Assembly: GCF_014648195.1 (NCBI RefSeq) | Contig: NZ_BMQQ01000017.1 | Coordinates: 1-53,451, forward strand | Direction of reading: 5' to 3' | Source of the DNA: Streptomyces purpureus | Lineage (GTDB): Bacteria; Actinomycetota; Actinomycetes; Streptomycetales; Streptomycetaceae | DNA length: 53,451 bases | Part shown: piece by piece, positions 1-7,313 of the stretch | How the letters are laid out: every line of letters begins with the position of its first letter | How positions within the stretch are numbered: the first letter of the stretch is position 1 | The notes under the pieces: generated by a model | Told to the model about the DNA's origin: nothing | Databases searched by the model: none | The model's input: the letters and a program-made list of their open reading frames with translations, nothing else | Position numbers and translations under genes: made by a program

Positions 1-413
1 GCCCGCTCAAGCACCGGGCGCGCCTCGTCGAAACCGTACTTCTGCATGCCCGCCAGGTCGGCGTGGCCGGGGCGGGGCCGGGTGAGGGGGGCGTTGCGCC
101 CCGTCTCCTTCAGCTCGGCGGGGTCGACCGGGTCGGCCGACATCACCTTCTCCCACTTGGGCCACTCGGTGTTGCCGACCATCACGGCCACCGGGGAGCC
201 GAGGGAGAGACCGTGCCGGACGCCGCCCAGGAAGGTCACCTCGTCCTGCTCGAACTTCATCCGCGCGCCGCGCCCATAGCCGAGGCGCCGCCGCGCGAGG
301 TGGTCCGCCACCATCTCCGTGGTGACCGGGACACCGGCGGGAAGACCCTCCAGCGTCGCGACCAGCGCGGGTCCGTGGGATTCCCCAGCGGTCAGCCAAC
401 GCAACCTGCTCAA
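1..413 (-). CDS. aroC: Chorismate synthase, C-terminus outside window
   Basis: Last enzyme of the shikimate pathway: it converts 5-enolpyruvylshikimate-3-phosphate to chorismate using reduced FMN. About 137 N-terminal residues are present. They start MSRLRWLTAGESHGPALVAT and include the family motifs RLGYGRGARMKFEQD and GHADLAGMQKYGF. I chose a TTG start at 413 because the sequence GAGGAG lies a few bases upstream; the ATG 14 bases further upstream is in another frame. The gene is downstream of aroE, 165 bases away, so two steps of the pathway are neighbours. The gene runs off the left edge of the window, so this is a partial call, not a truncation. Confidence 0.95.
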   Translation of the reverse strand, partial: MSRLRWLTAGESHGPALVATLEGLPAGVPVTTEMVADHLARRRLGYGRGARMKFEQDEVTFLGGVRHGLSLGSPVAVMVGNTEWPKWEKVMSADPVDPAELKETGRNAPLTRPRPGHADLAGMQKYGFDEARPVLER

Positions 414-454
414 CGATGCTCCTCATGCTCGCGCCTGGCACTGCACGGCGCGAC

Positions 455-485
455 CTGGGGGCACCCCCAGCGAAGCTAGGGGGAG
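455..485. repeat. Palindromic intergenic repeat (CTGGGGGCACCCCCAG core)
   Basis: CTGGGGG-CA-CCCCCAG is followed at once by CGAAGCTAGGGGGAG, so the middle C-run can pair with either G-run. Sequences of this form recur between genes in many Streptomyces genomes as I remember them; function unknown. It lies in the aroE-aroC gap (414-578), which otherwise shows nothing I can name. Confidence 0.6.
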
Positions 486-578
486 CGCGGCCCTGGCCCG
501 CCACCCCCGATCCTCCCACGTCCGGGCCGTGGACCTGATCGGCGGTCCAGCTATCGGACGCTCGCGTGGACCGGTGCC

Positions 579-1436
579 TCACTCCCCGGTCGGGTGGCCT
601 TCGGCGTGTGGCCGGTCGGCCAGGGCGCGTTCGCCCGCCGCCCGCATCGCGGCGAGGGGGGCCGGGACGATCCCGGTCATCTGCTCCACCTGGAGCACCG
701 CCTGGTGCACCAGAAGGTCCAGGCCGCCGACGACGGCGCCGCCCCGCGCGGACCAGGACGCGGCGAGAGCCGTCGGCCACGGGTCGTACAGGACGTCGAA
801 CAGCGTGCCGGGCGAGGCGGGCACGGCGGCGGCCAGCGGGTCGGTGGTGCCGGCCGGGGTGGTGGCGACGACCAGCGGATACGCGAAGGCTTCGGCGGCG
901 TCGGACCAGTCGGCCGTACGGACCTCCAGGCCGAGCCGCTCTCCCCAGCCGCGCATCTCGGCGGCGCGGGTCTCGCTGCGTACGTAGGCGCTGACCGGTC
1001 CGGTGCAGATCCGGGAGAGCGCGGCGAGCGCGGAGGAGGCCGTGGCGCCGGCGCCGAGGATCGCGGCGGACTCGACCTTCTCGACGCCCCGCTCGGCGAG
1101 CGCGGCGATCATGCCGGGGATGTCGGTGTTGTCGCCGACCCGCCGTCCGTCGTCCGTGAAGACGACCGTGTTGACCGCCTCGACCGCGGCGGCCGTCGCG
1201 CTGACCTCGTCGAGCAGCGGGATGACGGCGCGCTTGAGCGGCATGGTGAGCGAGAAGCCCGCCCAGGTCTCGTCCAGCTCCGCGAAGAACCCGGGGAGCC
1301 TGGCCTCGTCCACCTCGAAACGGTCGTAGGACCAGTGGGCGAGGCCGAGCGCCTCGTACGCGGCCCGGTGGAGCACCGGGGAGAGCGAGTGGGCGATGGG
1401 CGAGCCGAGCACGGCCGCCCGGGACTTCGTACTCAC
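579..1436 (-). CDS. aroE: Shikimate dehydrogenase
   Basis: NADP-dependent reduction of 3-dehydroshikimate to shikimate. The 285-residue product is of usual length. It has the N-terminal substrate-binding motif VLGSPIAHSLSPVLHRAAYE (residues about 9-28), the MPLK catalytic lysine region, VNT and GDNTD motifs, and a GAGATASS nucleotide-binding loop near residue 128. The start is GTG at 1436 and overlaps the mltG stop as GTGA, which implies translational coupling. Aro genes next to mltG, ruvX and alaS are a familiar actinobacterial arrangement. Confidence 0.95.
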   Translation of the reverse strand: MSTKSRAAVLGSPIAHSLSPVLHRAAYEALGLAHWSYDRFEVDEARLPGFFAELDETWAGFSLTMPLKRAVIPLLDEVSATAAAVEAVNTVVFTDDGRRVGDNTDIPGMIAALAERGVEKVESAAILGAGATASSALAALSRICTGPVSAYVRSETRAAEMRGWGERLGLEVRTADWSDAAEAFAYPLVVATTPAGTTDPLAAAVPASPGTLFDVLYDPWPTALAASWSARGGAVVGGLDLLVHQAVLQVEQMTGIVPAPLAAMRAAGERALADRPHAEGHPTGE

Positions 1437-3130
1437 TGGCCGGACTTCTTCCGTTCCTTCTCGTATTCCGCCACGTTCTGGTTGTGCTCTTCGTTCGTCA
1501 CCGAGAACACCGTCTTGTTCTCGTTGATGGAGACGAAGTAGTACCAGGGACCAGGCGTGGGGTTCATCGCGGACTTGACGGCCTCGAGACCGGGGTTGCT
1601 GATCGGTCCGGGGGTCAGGCCCTTGATGTCGTAGGTGTTGTACGGGTCCTTGATCCTACGGAGGTCCGCCACCGAACCGACGTCGAGCGTGCTCTCGTTC
1701 TTGATGTAGTTGACCGTGGAGTCGAACTCCATCCGGCCGACCGTCTCGACGTTGTTCGGCTTGAGGCGGTTGTAGACGACCCGCGCGACCTTGTCGAAGT
1801 CGTGCTTGTACTTGCCCTCGACCTGCACGAGGCTCGCGACCGTGATCAGTTCCCACGGTCCCTTGAGCCCGAGCTCCTTGGACTTCGCCTCCAGGTCGAG
1901 CTTGCCGTACTCGTCGTTGGCCCGGGCGACCATCTTGCGCAGGACGTCCTCGGGCTTGTTGCCCTTGGCGACCGGGTAGCTGGACGGGAAGAGGAATCCT
2001 TCCAGCGGATCCTTGACGTCCTTGTGGCCCTTGGCCCAGTCCGGCAGCCCGAGTTCGTTCGCCTGCGCCTTGGCGACGCCTTCGGTGGTGCCCTTCTTGA
2101 GGGCGAGCCGCTTGTCGATCTCGGCGTACACCCAGCCGTTGCGTTTGCCCTCGGGGATGATGAAGTTCGCCCGGCTCGCCGGATTGAGCATCAGGTCGAC
2201 CGCGCGCGCGGCGGACATGCCCTTCTTCAGCGTGTAGACGCCGTCCTGGATGGACGAGCCCTTGGGGTTCTGCGCCTGGGCGGAGACGAAGGCGTCGACG
2301 CTCTTGACGACGCCGGCCTTCTTCAGGATGTTGCCGATGTCGTAGCCGCCGGCGCCCTTGGGGATCTCCACCTCGACGGATCCGCTGCCTTCGCCCACGA
2401 AGTCCGGTGCGGCACCGAACTGGCCCTGCCAGAACTGGTAGCCGAAGTAGGCGACACCGCCGACGCCGCCGACCAGGACCGCCGCGACGACCAGGCAGGC
2501 GATGCCGTTCTTGCTCTTCTTCTTGCCCTTGCCCTTGCCGCGCCGGTCCCGGCCGCCGCCGCGTGAGGAGCGGGAGCCCGGCTCGTCGTCACGGCCGTCG
2601 CCGTCGTCCGCGCCGTCGCCGGTGAAGAAGGGGTGCTTCTCCTCCTCCTGCGCCTGCGCGTCCCAGTCGGTCTGGGGTTCGGGCTCGGCCGGGCGGCGGG
2701 CCGGCGGCTGCGGCGGCGGGTACGCCTCCAGGGTGCCGTAGAGGTCGGGGCCCTGCCCGTCGGCGTACGGGTCGGGGGCCGGCGCGGCGTAGGGCATCGC
2801 GGCCTGCTGGCCGGTCTCCCAGCCGCCGTCGTACTGCTGCCCGGGGAAGCCGGACGTGTCGTACGTCTGCCCGCCGTACTGCGGGTCGGCGTACTGAGGA
2901 TCGGTGTACTGAGGATCGGTGTACTGCTGCTGGCCGCCGTAGCTCTGCCCGTACACCTCCTGGGAGGTGCCGTACTGCGCCGACTGCTGCGGCTGCGACT
3001 GCTGTGGGGCCGACTGCTGGTAGTACTGCTGCTGGCCGCCGGCCTGCTGACCTCTCCATCCCTGGTCCCCGAACAGCGGGTCCTCGGGATGCCACGGTTC
3101 GGAGCCGGGGCTCCGGCCATACTCAGTCAT
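1433..3130 (-). CDS. mltG: Endolytic murein transglycosylase MltG (YceG family)
   Basis: Cleaves nascent glycan strands at the membrane, releasing them from further elongation. The product has 565 residues. Residues 1-200 are a disordered cytoplasmic region rich in Q, Y, P and D. A basic stretch (RRGKGKGKKKSKNG) precedes one membrane helix near 209-232, and the YceG/LysM-like and catalytic domains follow. The catalytic region reads ASLVQVEGKYKHDFDKVARV followed by YNRL; the Glu in VQVEG is the likely catalytic acid, although the first Glu of the VEKE form seen in many bacteria is Gln here. The N-terminal tail is much longer than in enterobacteria, as in other actinomycetes. Confidence 0.93.
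   Translation of the reverse strand: MTEYGRSPGSEPWHPEDPLFGDQGWRGQQAGGQQQYYQQSAPQQSQPQQSAQYGTSQEVYGQSYGGQQQYTDPQYTDPQYADPQYGGQTYDTSGFPGQQYDGGWETGQQAAMPYAAPAPDPYADGQGPDLYGTLEAYPPPQPPARRPAEPEPQTDWDAQAQEEEKHPFFTGDGADDGDGRDDEPGSRSSRGGGRDRRGKGKGKKKSKNGIACLVVAAVLVGGVGGVAYFGYQFWQGQFGAAPDFVGEGSGSVEVEIPKGAGGYDIGNILKKAGVVKSVDAFVSAQAQNPKGSSIQDGVYTLKKGMSAARAVDLMLNPASRANFIIPEGKRNGWVYAEIDKRLALKKGTTEGVAKAQANELGLPDWAKGHKDVKDPLEGFLFPSSYPVAKGNKPEDVLRKMVARANDEYGKLDLEAKSKELGLKGPWELITVASLVQVEGKYKHDFDKVARVVYNRLKPNNVETVGRMEFDSTVNYIKNESTLDVGSVADLRRIKDPYNTYDIKGLTPGPISNPGLEAVKSAMNPTPGPWYYFVSINENKTVFSVTNEEHNQNVAEYEKERKKSGQ
2876..2920 (-). repeat. Three 15-bp tandem units inside mltG
   Basis: The plus strand shows GTACTGCGGGTCGGC and then two identical copies of GTACTGAGGATCGGT, plus the start of a fourth unit. 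In the protein this gives repeated Q-Y-T/A-D-P units. Length changes here would keep the reading frame. Confidence 0.8.
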
Positions 3131-3178
3131 CGATCCCCAAACGGCCGCGAGGCTTCCGGACGGTCCGCCTCTACGTAG

Positions 3179-3205
3179 TGCGGCAGCTGTTCGAACACTG
3201 CCGCA
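3179..3205 (-). other. Stem-loop between ruvX and mltG
   Basis: TGCGGCAG and CTGCCGCA form an 8-bp stem around an 11-base loop that contains the palindrome TTCGAA. There is no T-run after it, so it looks more like an mRNA processing or attenuation structure than a terminator. The rest of the 101-base gap holds the mltG ribosome site GGGGA, 4 bases before the ATG. Confidence 0.45.
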
Positions 3206-3231
3206 TCGCGCGGAACGTTACCGTATCGCGA

Positions 3232-3705
3232 TCAGATGACCACTTCGACGCCCTCACCGGGCGGATTACCTGATACCCGTTCGGACTCAAGAGCGTTCTG
3301 AAGGATGATCACAGCAGCGGCCTGATCGATGACCGACCGGCCCTTCTTCGACTTCACCCCAGAGGCGCGCAGGCCCTGACTCGCCGTCACCGTGGTCATG
3401 CGCTCGTCGACCAGGCGTACGGGCACGGGGGCGATGCCCCGGGCCATCTCCTGGGCGAAGAGGCGCACCTTCACCGCGGCCGGGCCCTCGCCCCCGGAGA
3501 GGGAGCGGGGCAGCCCGACCACGACCTCGATCGGCTCGTACTCCTGGACGATCTGGCGAAGCCGCCGGTGGGCGGCCGGGACGTCGCGTCCCGGCACGGT
3601 CTCCACCGGCGTGGCGAGGACCCCGTCGGGGTCGCACGAGGCGACCCCGATCCGGGCGTCCCCGACGTCGATCGCGAGACGACGTCCTCGGCGCATCATC
3701 GTCAC
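3232..3705 (-). CDS. ruvX: Holliday junction resolvase-like / pre-16S rRNA nuclease RuvX (YqgF)
   Basis: RNase H-fold nuclease implicated in 16S rRNA 5' end maturation; once proposed as a Holliday junction resolvase. The 157-residue protein has the first catalytic Asp in AIDVGDARIGVA, the GLPRSLSG motif, DERMTT and a C-terminal Asp in KGRSVIDQAAA. The GTG start at 3705 overlaps the alaS stop as GTGA. In-frame ATG codons at 3699 and 3696 are alternatives. It sits between alaS and mltG in one co-directional run. Confidence 0.94.
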   Translation of the reverse strand: MTMMRRGRRLAIDVGDARIGVASCDPDGVLATPVETVPGRDVPAAHRRLRQIVQEYEPIEVVVGLPRSLSGGEGPAAVKVRLFAQEMARGIAPVPVRLVDERMTTVTASQGLRASGVKSKKGRSVIDQAAAVIILQNALESERVSGNPPGEGVEVVI

Positions 3706-6371
3706 GCGGTTTCCACGACGAGACGCTCGACGGCGACGATGGCGTCGCCGATGGCGTCCGGGTTCTGACCGCCGCCCTGGGCGACGTCCGGCTTGCCGCC
3801 ACCGCCGCCGCCGAGGGTCTTGGCGGCCGTACGGACCAGCTCGCCGGCCTTGAGGCCGCGCTCGCGGGCGGCTTCGTTGGTGGCGATGACCGTCAGCGGA
3901 CGGCCGTTGGCCGTCGTGAAGAGGGCGACCACGGCCGGGCGGTCACCGGGGATGCGGCCCCGGACGTCGAGGACGAGCTTGCGCAGGTCGTCGGCGGTGG
4001 TGCCGTCCGGGACCTGGCCGGTGACCAGGGCCACGCCACGGATGTCCTTGGCGCTGTCGACGAGCCCGGCGGCGGCCTGGAGGACCTTCTCCGCCCGGAA
4101 CTTCTCGATCTCCTTCTCGGCGTCCTTCAGCTTGCCGAGCATGGCGGAGATCTTCTCCGGCAGCTCCTCGGGACGGCCCTTGACCAGCTCCTGGAGCTGG
4201 GCGACGACCGTGTGCTCCTTGGCGAGGAAGTTGTAGGCGTCGACGCCGACCAGGGCCTCGACCCGGCGGACGCCGGAACCGATCGACGACTCGCCGAGCA
4301 GCTTCACCAGACCCAGCTGGGCGGTGTTGTGGACGTGCGTACCGCCGCACAGCTCCTTGGAGAAGTCGCCGATGGTGACGACCCGGACCCGCTCGCCGTA
4401 CTTCTCGCCGAACTCGGCGATGGCGCCCTGACGCTTGGCCTCGTCGATCGACATGATCTCGGCGTGGACGTCGAGCTCCCGGGCGAGGACCTCGTTGATC
4501 TTCTGCTCGACGTCCGTGAGGACCGTGCCGGGCACGGCGTTCGGCGAGCCGAAGTCGAAGCGGAAGCGGCCGGGCGAGTTCTCCGAACCGGCCTGGGCGG
4601 CCGTCGGGCCGAGCGCGTCACGCAGCGCCTGGTGGGTGAGGTGCGTGGCGCTGTGGGCGCGGGCGATGGCGCGGCGGCGCTTGACGTCGATGGTGGCGTA
4701 GGCGGTGGAGCCGACGGTCACCTCGCCGACCTGGACCGAGCCCTTGTGCACGGAGACACCGGGGACCGGCTGCTGGACGTCGCGGACCGTGATCACGGCG
4801 CCGCTGTGCAGCTTGATCCGGCCCTGGTCGGCGAGCTGGCCGCCGCCCTCGGCGTAGAAGGGCGAGCGGTCGAGGACGACCTCGACGTCGTCGCCCTCGG
4901 AGGCGGCCGGCGAGGGGACGCCGTTGACCAGCAGACCGACGACGGTGGTCTCGCCCTCGGTGTTGGTGTAGCCGGTGAACTCGGTGGCGCCGTTGCTGTC
5001 GGCGATCTCGCGGTAGGCGGTGACGTCGGCGTGGCCGGTCTTCTTGGCCTTGGCGTCGGCCTTGGCGCGCTCGCGCTGCTCCTGCATCAGGCGGCGGAAG
5101 CCGGTCTCGTCCACGGAGAGGCCCTGCTCGGCGGCCATCTCCAGGGTGAGGTCGATCGGGAAGCCCCAGGTGTCGTGGAGCAGGAACGCCTTGTCGCCGG
5201 AGAGGACGGTGCCGCCGGCGGCCTTGGTCTCGGTGACGGCGGTGTCGAGGATGTTGGTGCCGCCCTTGAGGGCCTTGAGGAACGCGGCCTCCTCGGCGAG
5301 GGCGACGGTCTCGATACGCTTGCGGTCGGTGACCAGCTCCGGGTACTGCTCGCCCATCGTGTTGATCACGACGTCGACGAGTTCCTGGACGACCGGGCCG
5401 GTGGCGCCGAGCAGGCGCATGTTGCGGACGGCGCGGCGCATGATGCGGCGCAGCACATAGCCGCGGCCCTCGTTGCCGGGGGTGACGCCGTCGCCGATGA
5501 GCATCACGGACGTACGCATGTGGTCGGCGACCACACGCAGCGAGACGTCGCTGTCGTGGGCCTTGCCGTAGGAGACACCGGTGAGCTCGGTGGCCTTGTC
5601 GATGACGACCTTGAGGGTGTCGGTCTCGTACATGTTCTGTACGCCCTGGAGGATCATCGCCAGGCGCTCCATGCCGAGGCCGGTGTCGATGTTCTTGGCC
5701 GGGAGGTCGCCCAGGATCGGGAAGTCCTCCTTGCCGTCACCGGCGCCGCGCTCGTACTGCATGAAGACAAGGTTCCAGATCTCCACGTACCGCTCGTCGT
5801 TGACGGCCGGGCCGCCCTCGACGCCGAACTCGGGGCCGCGGTCGTAGTTGATCTCGGAACAGGGGCCGCAGGGGCCGGGGACGCCCATGGACCAGAAGTT
5901 GTCCTTCTTGCCCAGGCGCTGGATGCGCTCGGCGGGGACGCCGACGACGTCGCGCCAGATGGTCTCGGCCTCGTCGTCGTCCTGGTAGACGGTGATCCAG
6001 AGCTTCTCCGGCTCAAGACCGTAGCCGCCGTGCTCCACCGAGGTGGTCAGCAGCTCCCAGGCGAGCTTGATGGCGCCTTCCTTGAAGTAGTCGCCGAAGG
6101 AGAAGTTGCCGCACATCTGGAAGAACGTGCCGTGCCGGGTGGTCTTGCCGACCTCTTCGATGTCCGGCGTACGGACGCACTTCTGCACGCTGGAGGCGCG
6201 CGTGAACGGCGGCTTGACCTCGCCCAGGAAGTAGGGCTTGAAGGGCACCATGCCGGCGGGGACGAGGAGCAGAGTCGGGTCGTCCGCGATGAGCGACGCC
6301 GAAGGGACGACGGTGTGCCCGCGCTCCTCGAAGAAGCTCAGCCAGCGGCGGCGAATTTCGGCCGACTCCAT
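3702..6371 (-). CDS. alaS: Alanyl-tRNA synthetase
   Basis: Charges tRNA-Ala with alanine and edits mischarged Ser and Gly. The 889 residues match the full family architecture: class II catalytic core (residues 1 to about 250), tRNA-recognition helices, editing domain with HSATHLTHQ and ELCGGTHV zinc ligands, a coiled segment (about 730-760), and a C-terminal DHHA1 domain with a GGGGGGKPDVAQGGG tract. The ATG at 6371 shares one base with the preceding stop (TGATG). A long open frame on the opposite strand across this gene is a codon-bias shadow. Confidence 0.98.
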   Translation of the reverse strand: MESAEIRRRWLSFFEERGHTVVPSASLIADDPTLLLVPAGMVPFKPYFLGEVKPPFTRASSVQKCVRTPDIEEVGKTTRHGTFFQMCGNFSFGDYFKEGAIKLAWELLTTSVEHGGYGLEPEKLWITVYQDDDEAETIWRDVVGVPAERIQRLGKKDNFWSMGVPGPCGPCSEINYDRGPEFGVEGGPAVNDERYVEIWNLVFMQYERGAGDGKEDFPILGDLPAKNIDTGLGMERLAMILQGVQNMYETDTLKVVIDKATELTGVSYGKAHDSDVSLRVVADHMRTSVMLIGDGVTPGNEGRGYVLRRIMRRAVRNMRLLGATGPVVQELVDVVINTMGEQYPELVTDRKRIETVALAEEAAFLKALKGGTNILDTAVTETKAAGGTVLSGDKAFLLHDTWGFPIDLTLEMAAEQGLSVDETGFRRLMQEQRERAKADAKAKKTGHADVTAYREIADSNGATEFTGYTNTEGETTVVGLLVNGVPSPAASEGDDVEVVLDRSPFYAEGGGQLADQGRIKLHSGAVITVRDVQQPVPGVSVHKGSVQVGEVTVGSTAYATIDVKRRRAIARAHSATHLTHQALRDALGPTAAQAGSENSPGRFRFDFGSPNAVPGTVLTDVEQKINEVLARELDVHAEIMSIDEAKRQGAIAEFGEKYGERVRVVTIGDFSKELCGGTHVHNTAQLGLVKLLGESSIGSGVRRVEALVGVDAYNFLAKEHTVVAQLQELVKGRPEELPEKISAMLGKLKDAEKEIEKFRAEKVLQAAAGLVDSAKDIRGVALVTGQVPDGTTADDLRKLVLDVRGRIPGDRPAVVALFTTANGRPLTVIATNEAARERGLKAGELVRTAAKTLGGGGGGKPDVAQGGGQNPDAIGDAIVAVERLVVETA

Positions 6372-6718
6372 CAGTGGTCCTCATTCCGGTTGTACGAACG
6401 CGTCGGGTGCGCATGTGGATGCGTGGTGTTGTACGGGGTGTTGCCGAGGGCGGCCCGCCCGCGCTGTGCGGGGAGCTCCCGGTCGGCCGGGGCGGCCTCC
6501 AGACCCAGTGCCTCACCCAACTCCGCCTCGCGCTGGACCATTCCCGCGCGGACGTCGAGGGCGAAGTCCTTGAGCCGGTGACCCGTCTCGATCGCCTTGT
6601 TCGCGGCCTGCGCCGCGAGGCTCTCGGGGGTCAGCTGCCTGAGCTTGCGGTTGACCTTCGTGGTGGCCCACACACCGGCCGCGGCGCCCGCGGTGAACCA
6701 GAACGTACGGCGGAACAT
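6371..6718 (-). CDS. DUF6167-type small membrane protein
   Basis: 115 residues starting MFRRTFWFTAGAAAGVWATT, so one N-terminal membrane helix. A basic stretch (KVNRKLRQLTPESLAAQAA) and an amphipathic helix follow, and the C-terminal tail is disordered. I believe this is the conserved actinobacterial family found beside alaS; no biochemical role is known to me. It lies 5 bases after a DUF948 gene and touches alaS, so the three are almost certainly one transcript. The pair may be envelope proteins carried in a translation operon; that is inference. Confidence 0.8.
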   Translation of the reverse strand: MFRRTFWFTAGAAAGVWATTKVNRKLRQLTPESLAAQAANKAIETGHRLKDFALDVRAGMVQREAELGEALGLEAAPADRELPAQRGRAALGNTPYNTTHPHAHPTRSYNRNEDH

Positions 6719-6723
6719 CGCGG

Positions 6724-7155
6724 TCAGCCCTTCTGCTTGCGGCGCCGGGCGGAGGGCACGGTGCGGCCGACGATCACGGTACGACGGGTCTGGCGCGCGG
6801 GCGCGTCGTCCCCGCCGCGGCTCAGGGCGCGGCGGACGCCGTAGCCGAAGGCGGCCACCTTGACCAGCGGGCCTCCGAAGGTGGAGGCGACGGTGGTGGA
6901 GAGCGCCGAGGCGTTGGAGGTGACTTCCTGGACGTCCGAGGCGATGGCGTCGACCTTGTCGAGCTGCGTCTGCGCCGAGCGGACGGCGGCCGAGGCGTCG
7001 GCAAGCAGCGGAACCGCCTGCTCTGTCACGTCCGCCACCAGTTTGGTGGTCGCCCGGAGCGTCTGGGCCAGCCTCACCAGCACCACGGCGAGGAAGGAGA
7101 CCAAGATCGCCCAGAAGACGGCCACCAGGATCCCGGCAACCTCTCCACCGGTCAC
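6724..7155 (-). CDS. DUF948 domain membrane protein
   Basis: 143 residues. An N-terminal membrane helix (VAGILVAVFWAILVSFLAVV) precedes a long helical region (AQTLRATTKLVADVTEQAVP onward) typical of DUF948, which resembles the helical part of chemotaxis receptors. A basic tail ends RRRKQKG. I chose the GTG at 7155, which puts GAGAG about 8 bases upstream; a longer frame to 7227 would add an arginine-rich stretch unlike the family. First gene of the alaS run. Function unknown. Confidence 0.82.
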   Translation of the reverse strand: MTGGEVAGILVAVFWAILVSFLAVVLVRLAQTLRATTKLVADVTEQAVPLLADASAAVRSAQTQLDKVDAIASDVQEVTSNASALSTTVASTFGGPLVKVAAFGYGVRRALSRGGDDAPARQTRRTVIVGRTVPSARRRKQKG

Positions 7156-7274
7156 TCTGCACCGCTCTCTGCTGTCGTTGGGGCCTTGCGAAAGTCGTCC
7201 TACGACCCTATCGCGCCCACGGTCCACCGCCGTACCGCATTAACGGTCCGTGGGGCAGGAGTTACGCGGTCGGA

Positions 7275-7304
7275 TTGTACGGAGCGGATCCGGGTGAGTA
7301 CGCT
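7275..7304 (+). promoter_or_regulatory. Probable promoter for the STAND ATPase, leaderless
   Basis: TTGTAC (7275-7280) and TACGCT (7299-7304) are separated by 18 bases. A start 7-10 bases after the -10 falls at or just before the ATG at 7314, and no ribosome site is visible, so a leaderless mRNA fits. Inference from spacing only. Confidence 0.45.
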
Positions 7305-7308
7305 CCGT
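7279..7308 (+). promoter_or_regulatory. Perfect inverted repeat overlapping the promoter (operator candidate)
   Basis: ACGGAGCG (7279-7286) and CGCTCCGT (7301-7308) are perfect inverted arms 22 bp centre to centre. They cover the end of the proposed -35 and the whole -10, as expected for a dimeric repressor site. Confidence 0.5.
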
Positions 7309-7313
7309 GTCCC

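Noticed and set aside
7..780. A 257-codon minus-strand frame over aroC and the aroE 3' end
   Set aside because: The aroC frame shows chorismate synthase motifs; this one is arginine and proline rich and has no homology I recognise.
4212..6581. A 789-codon plus-strand frame opposite alaS
   Set aside because: Its sequence mirrors the codon bias of alaS, with no motif, start signal or membrane pattern.
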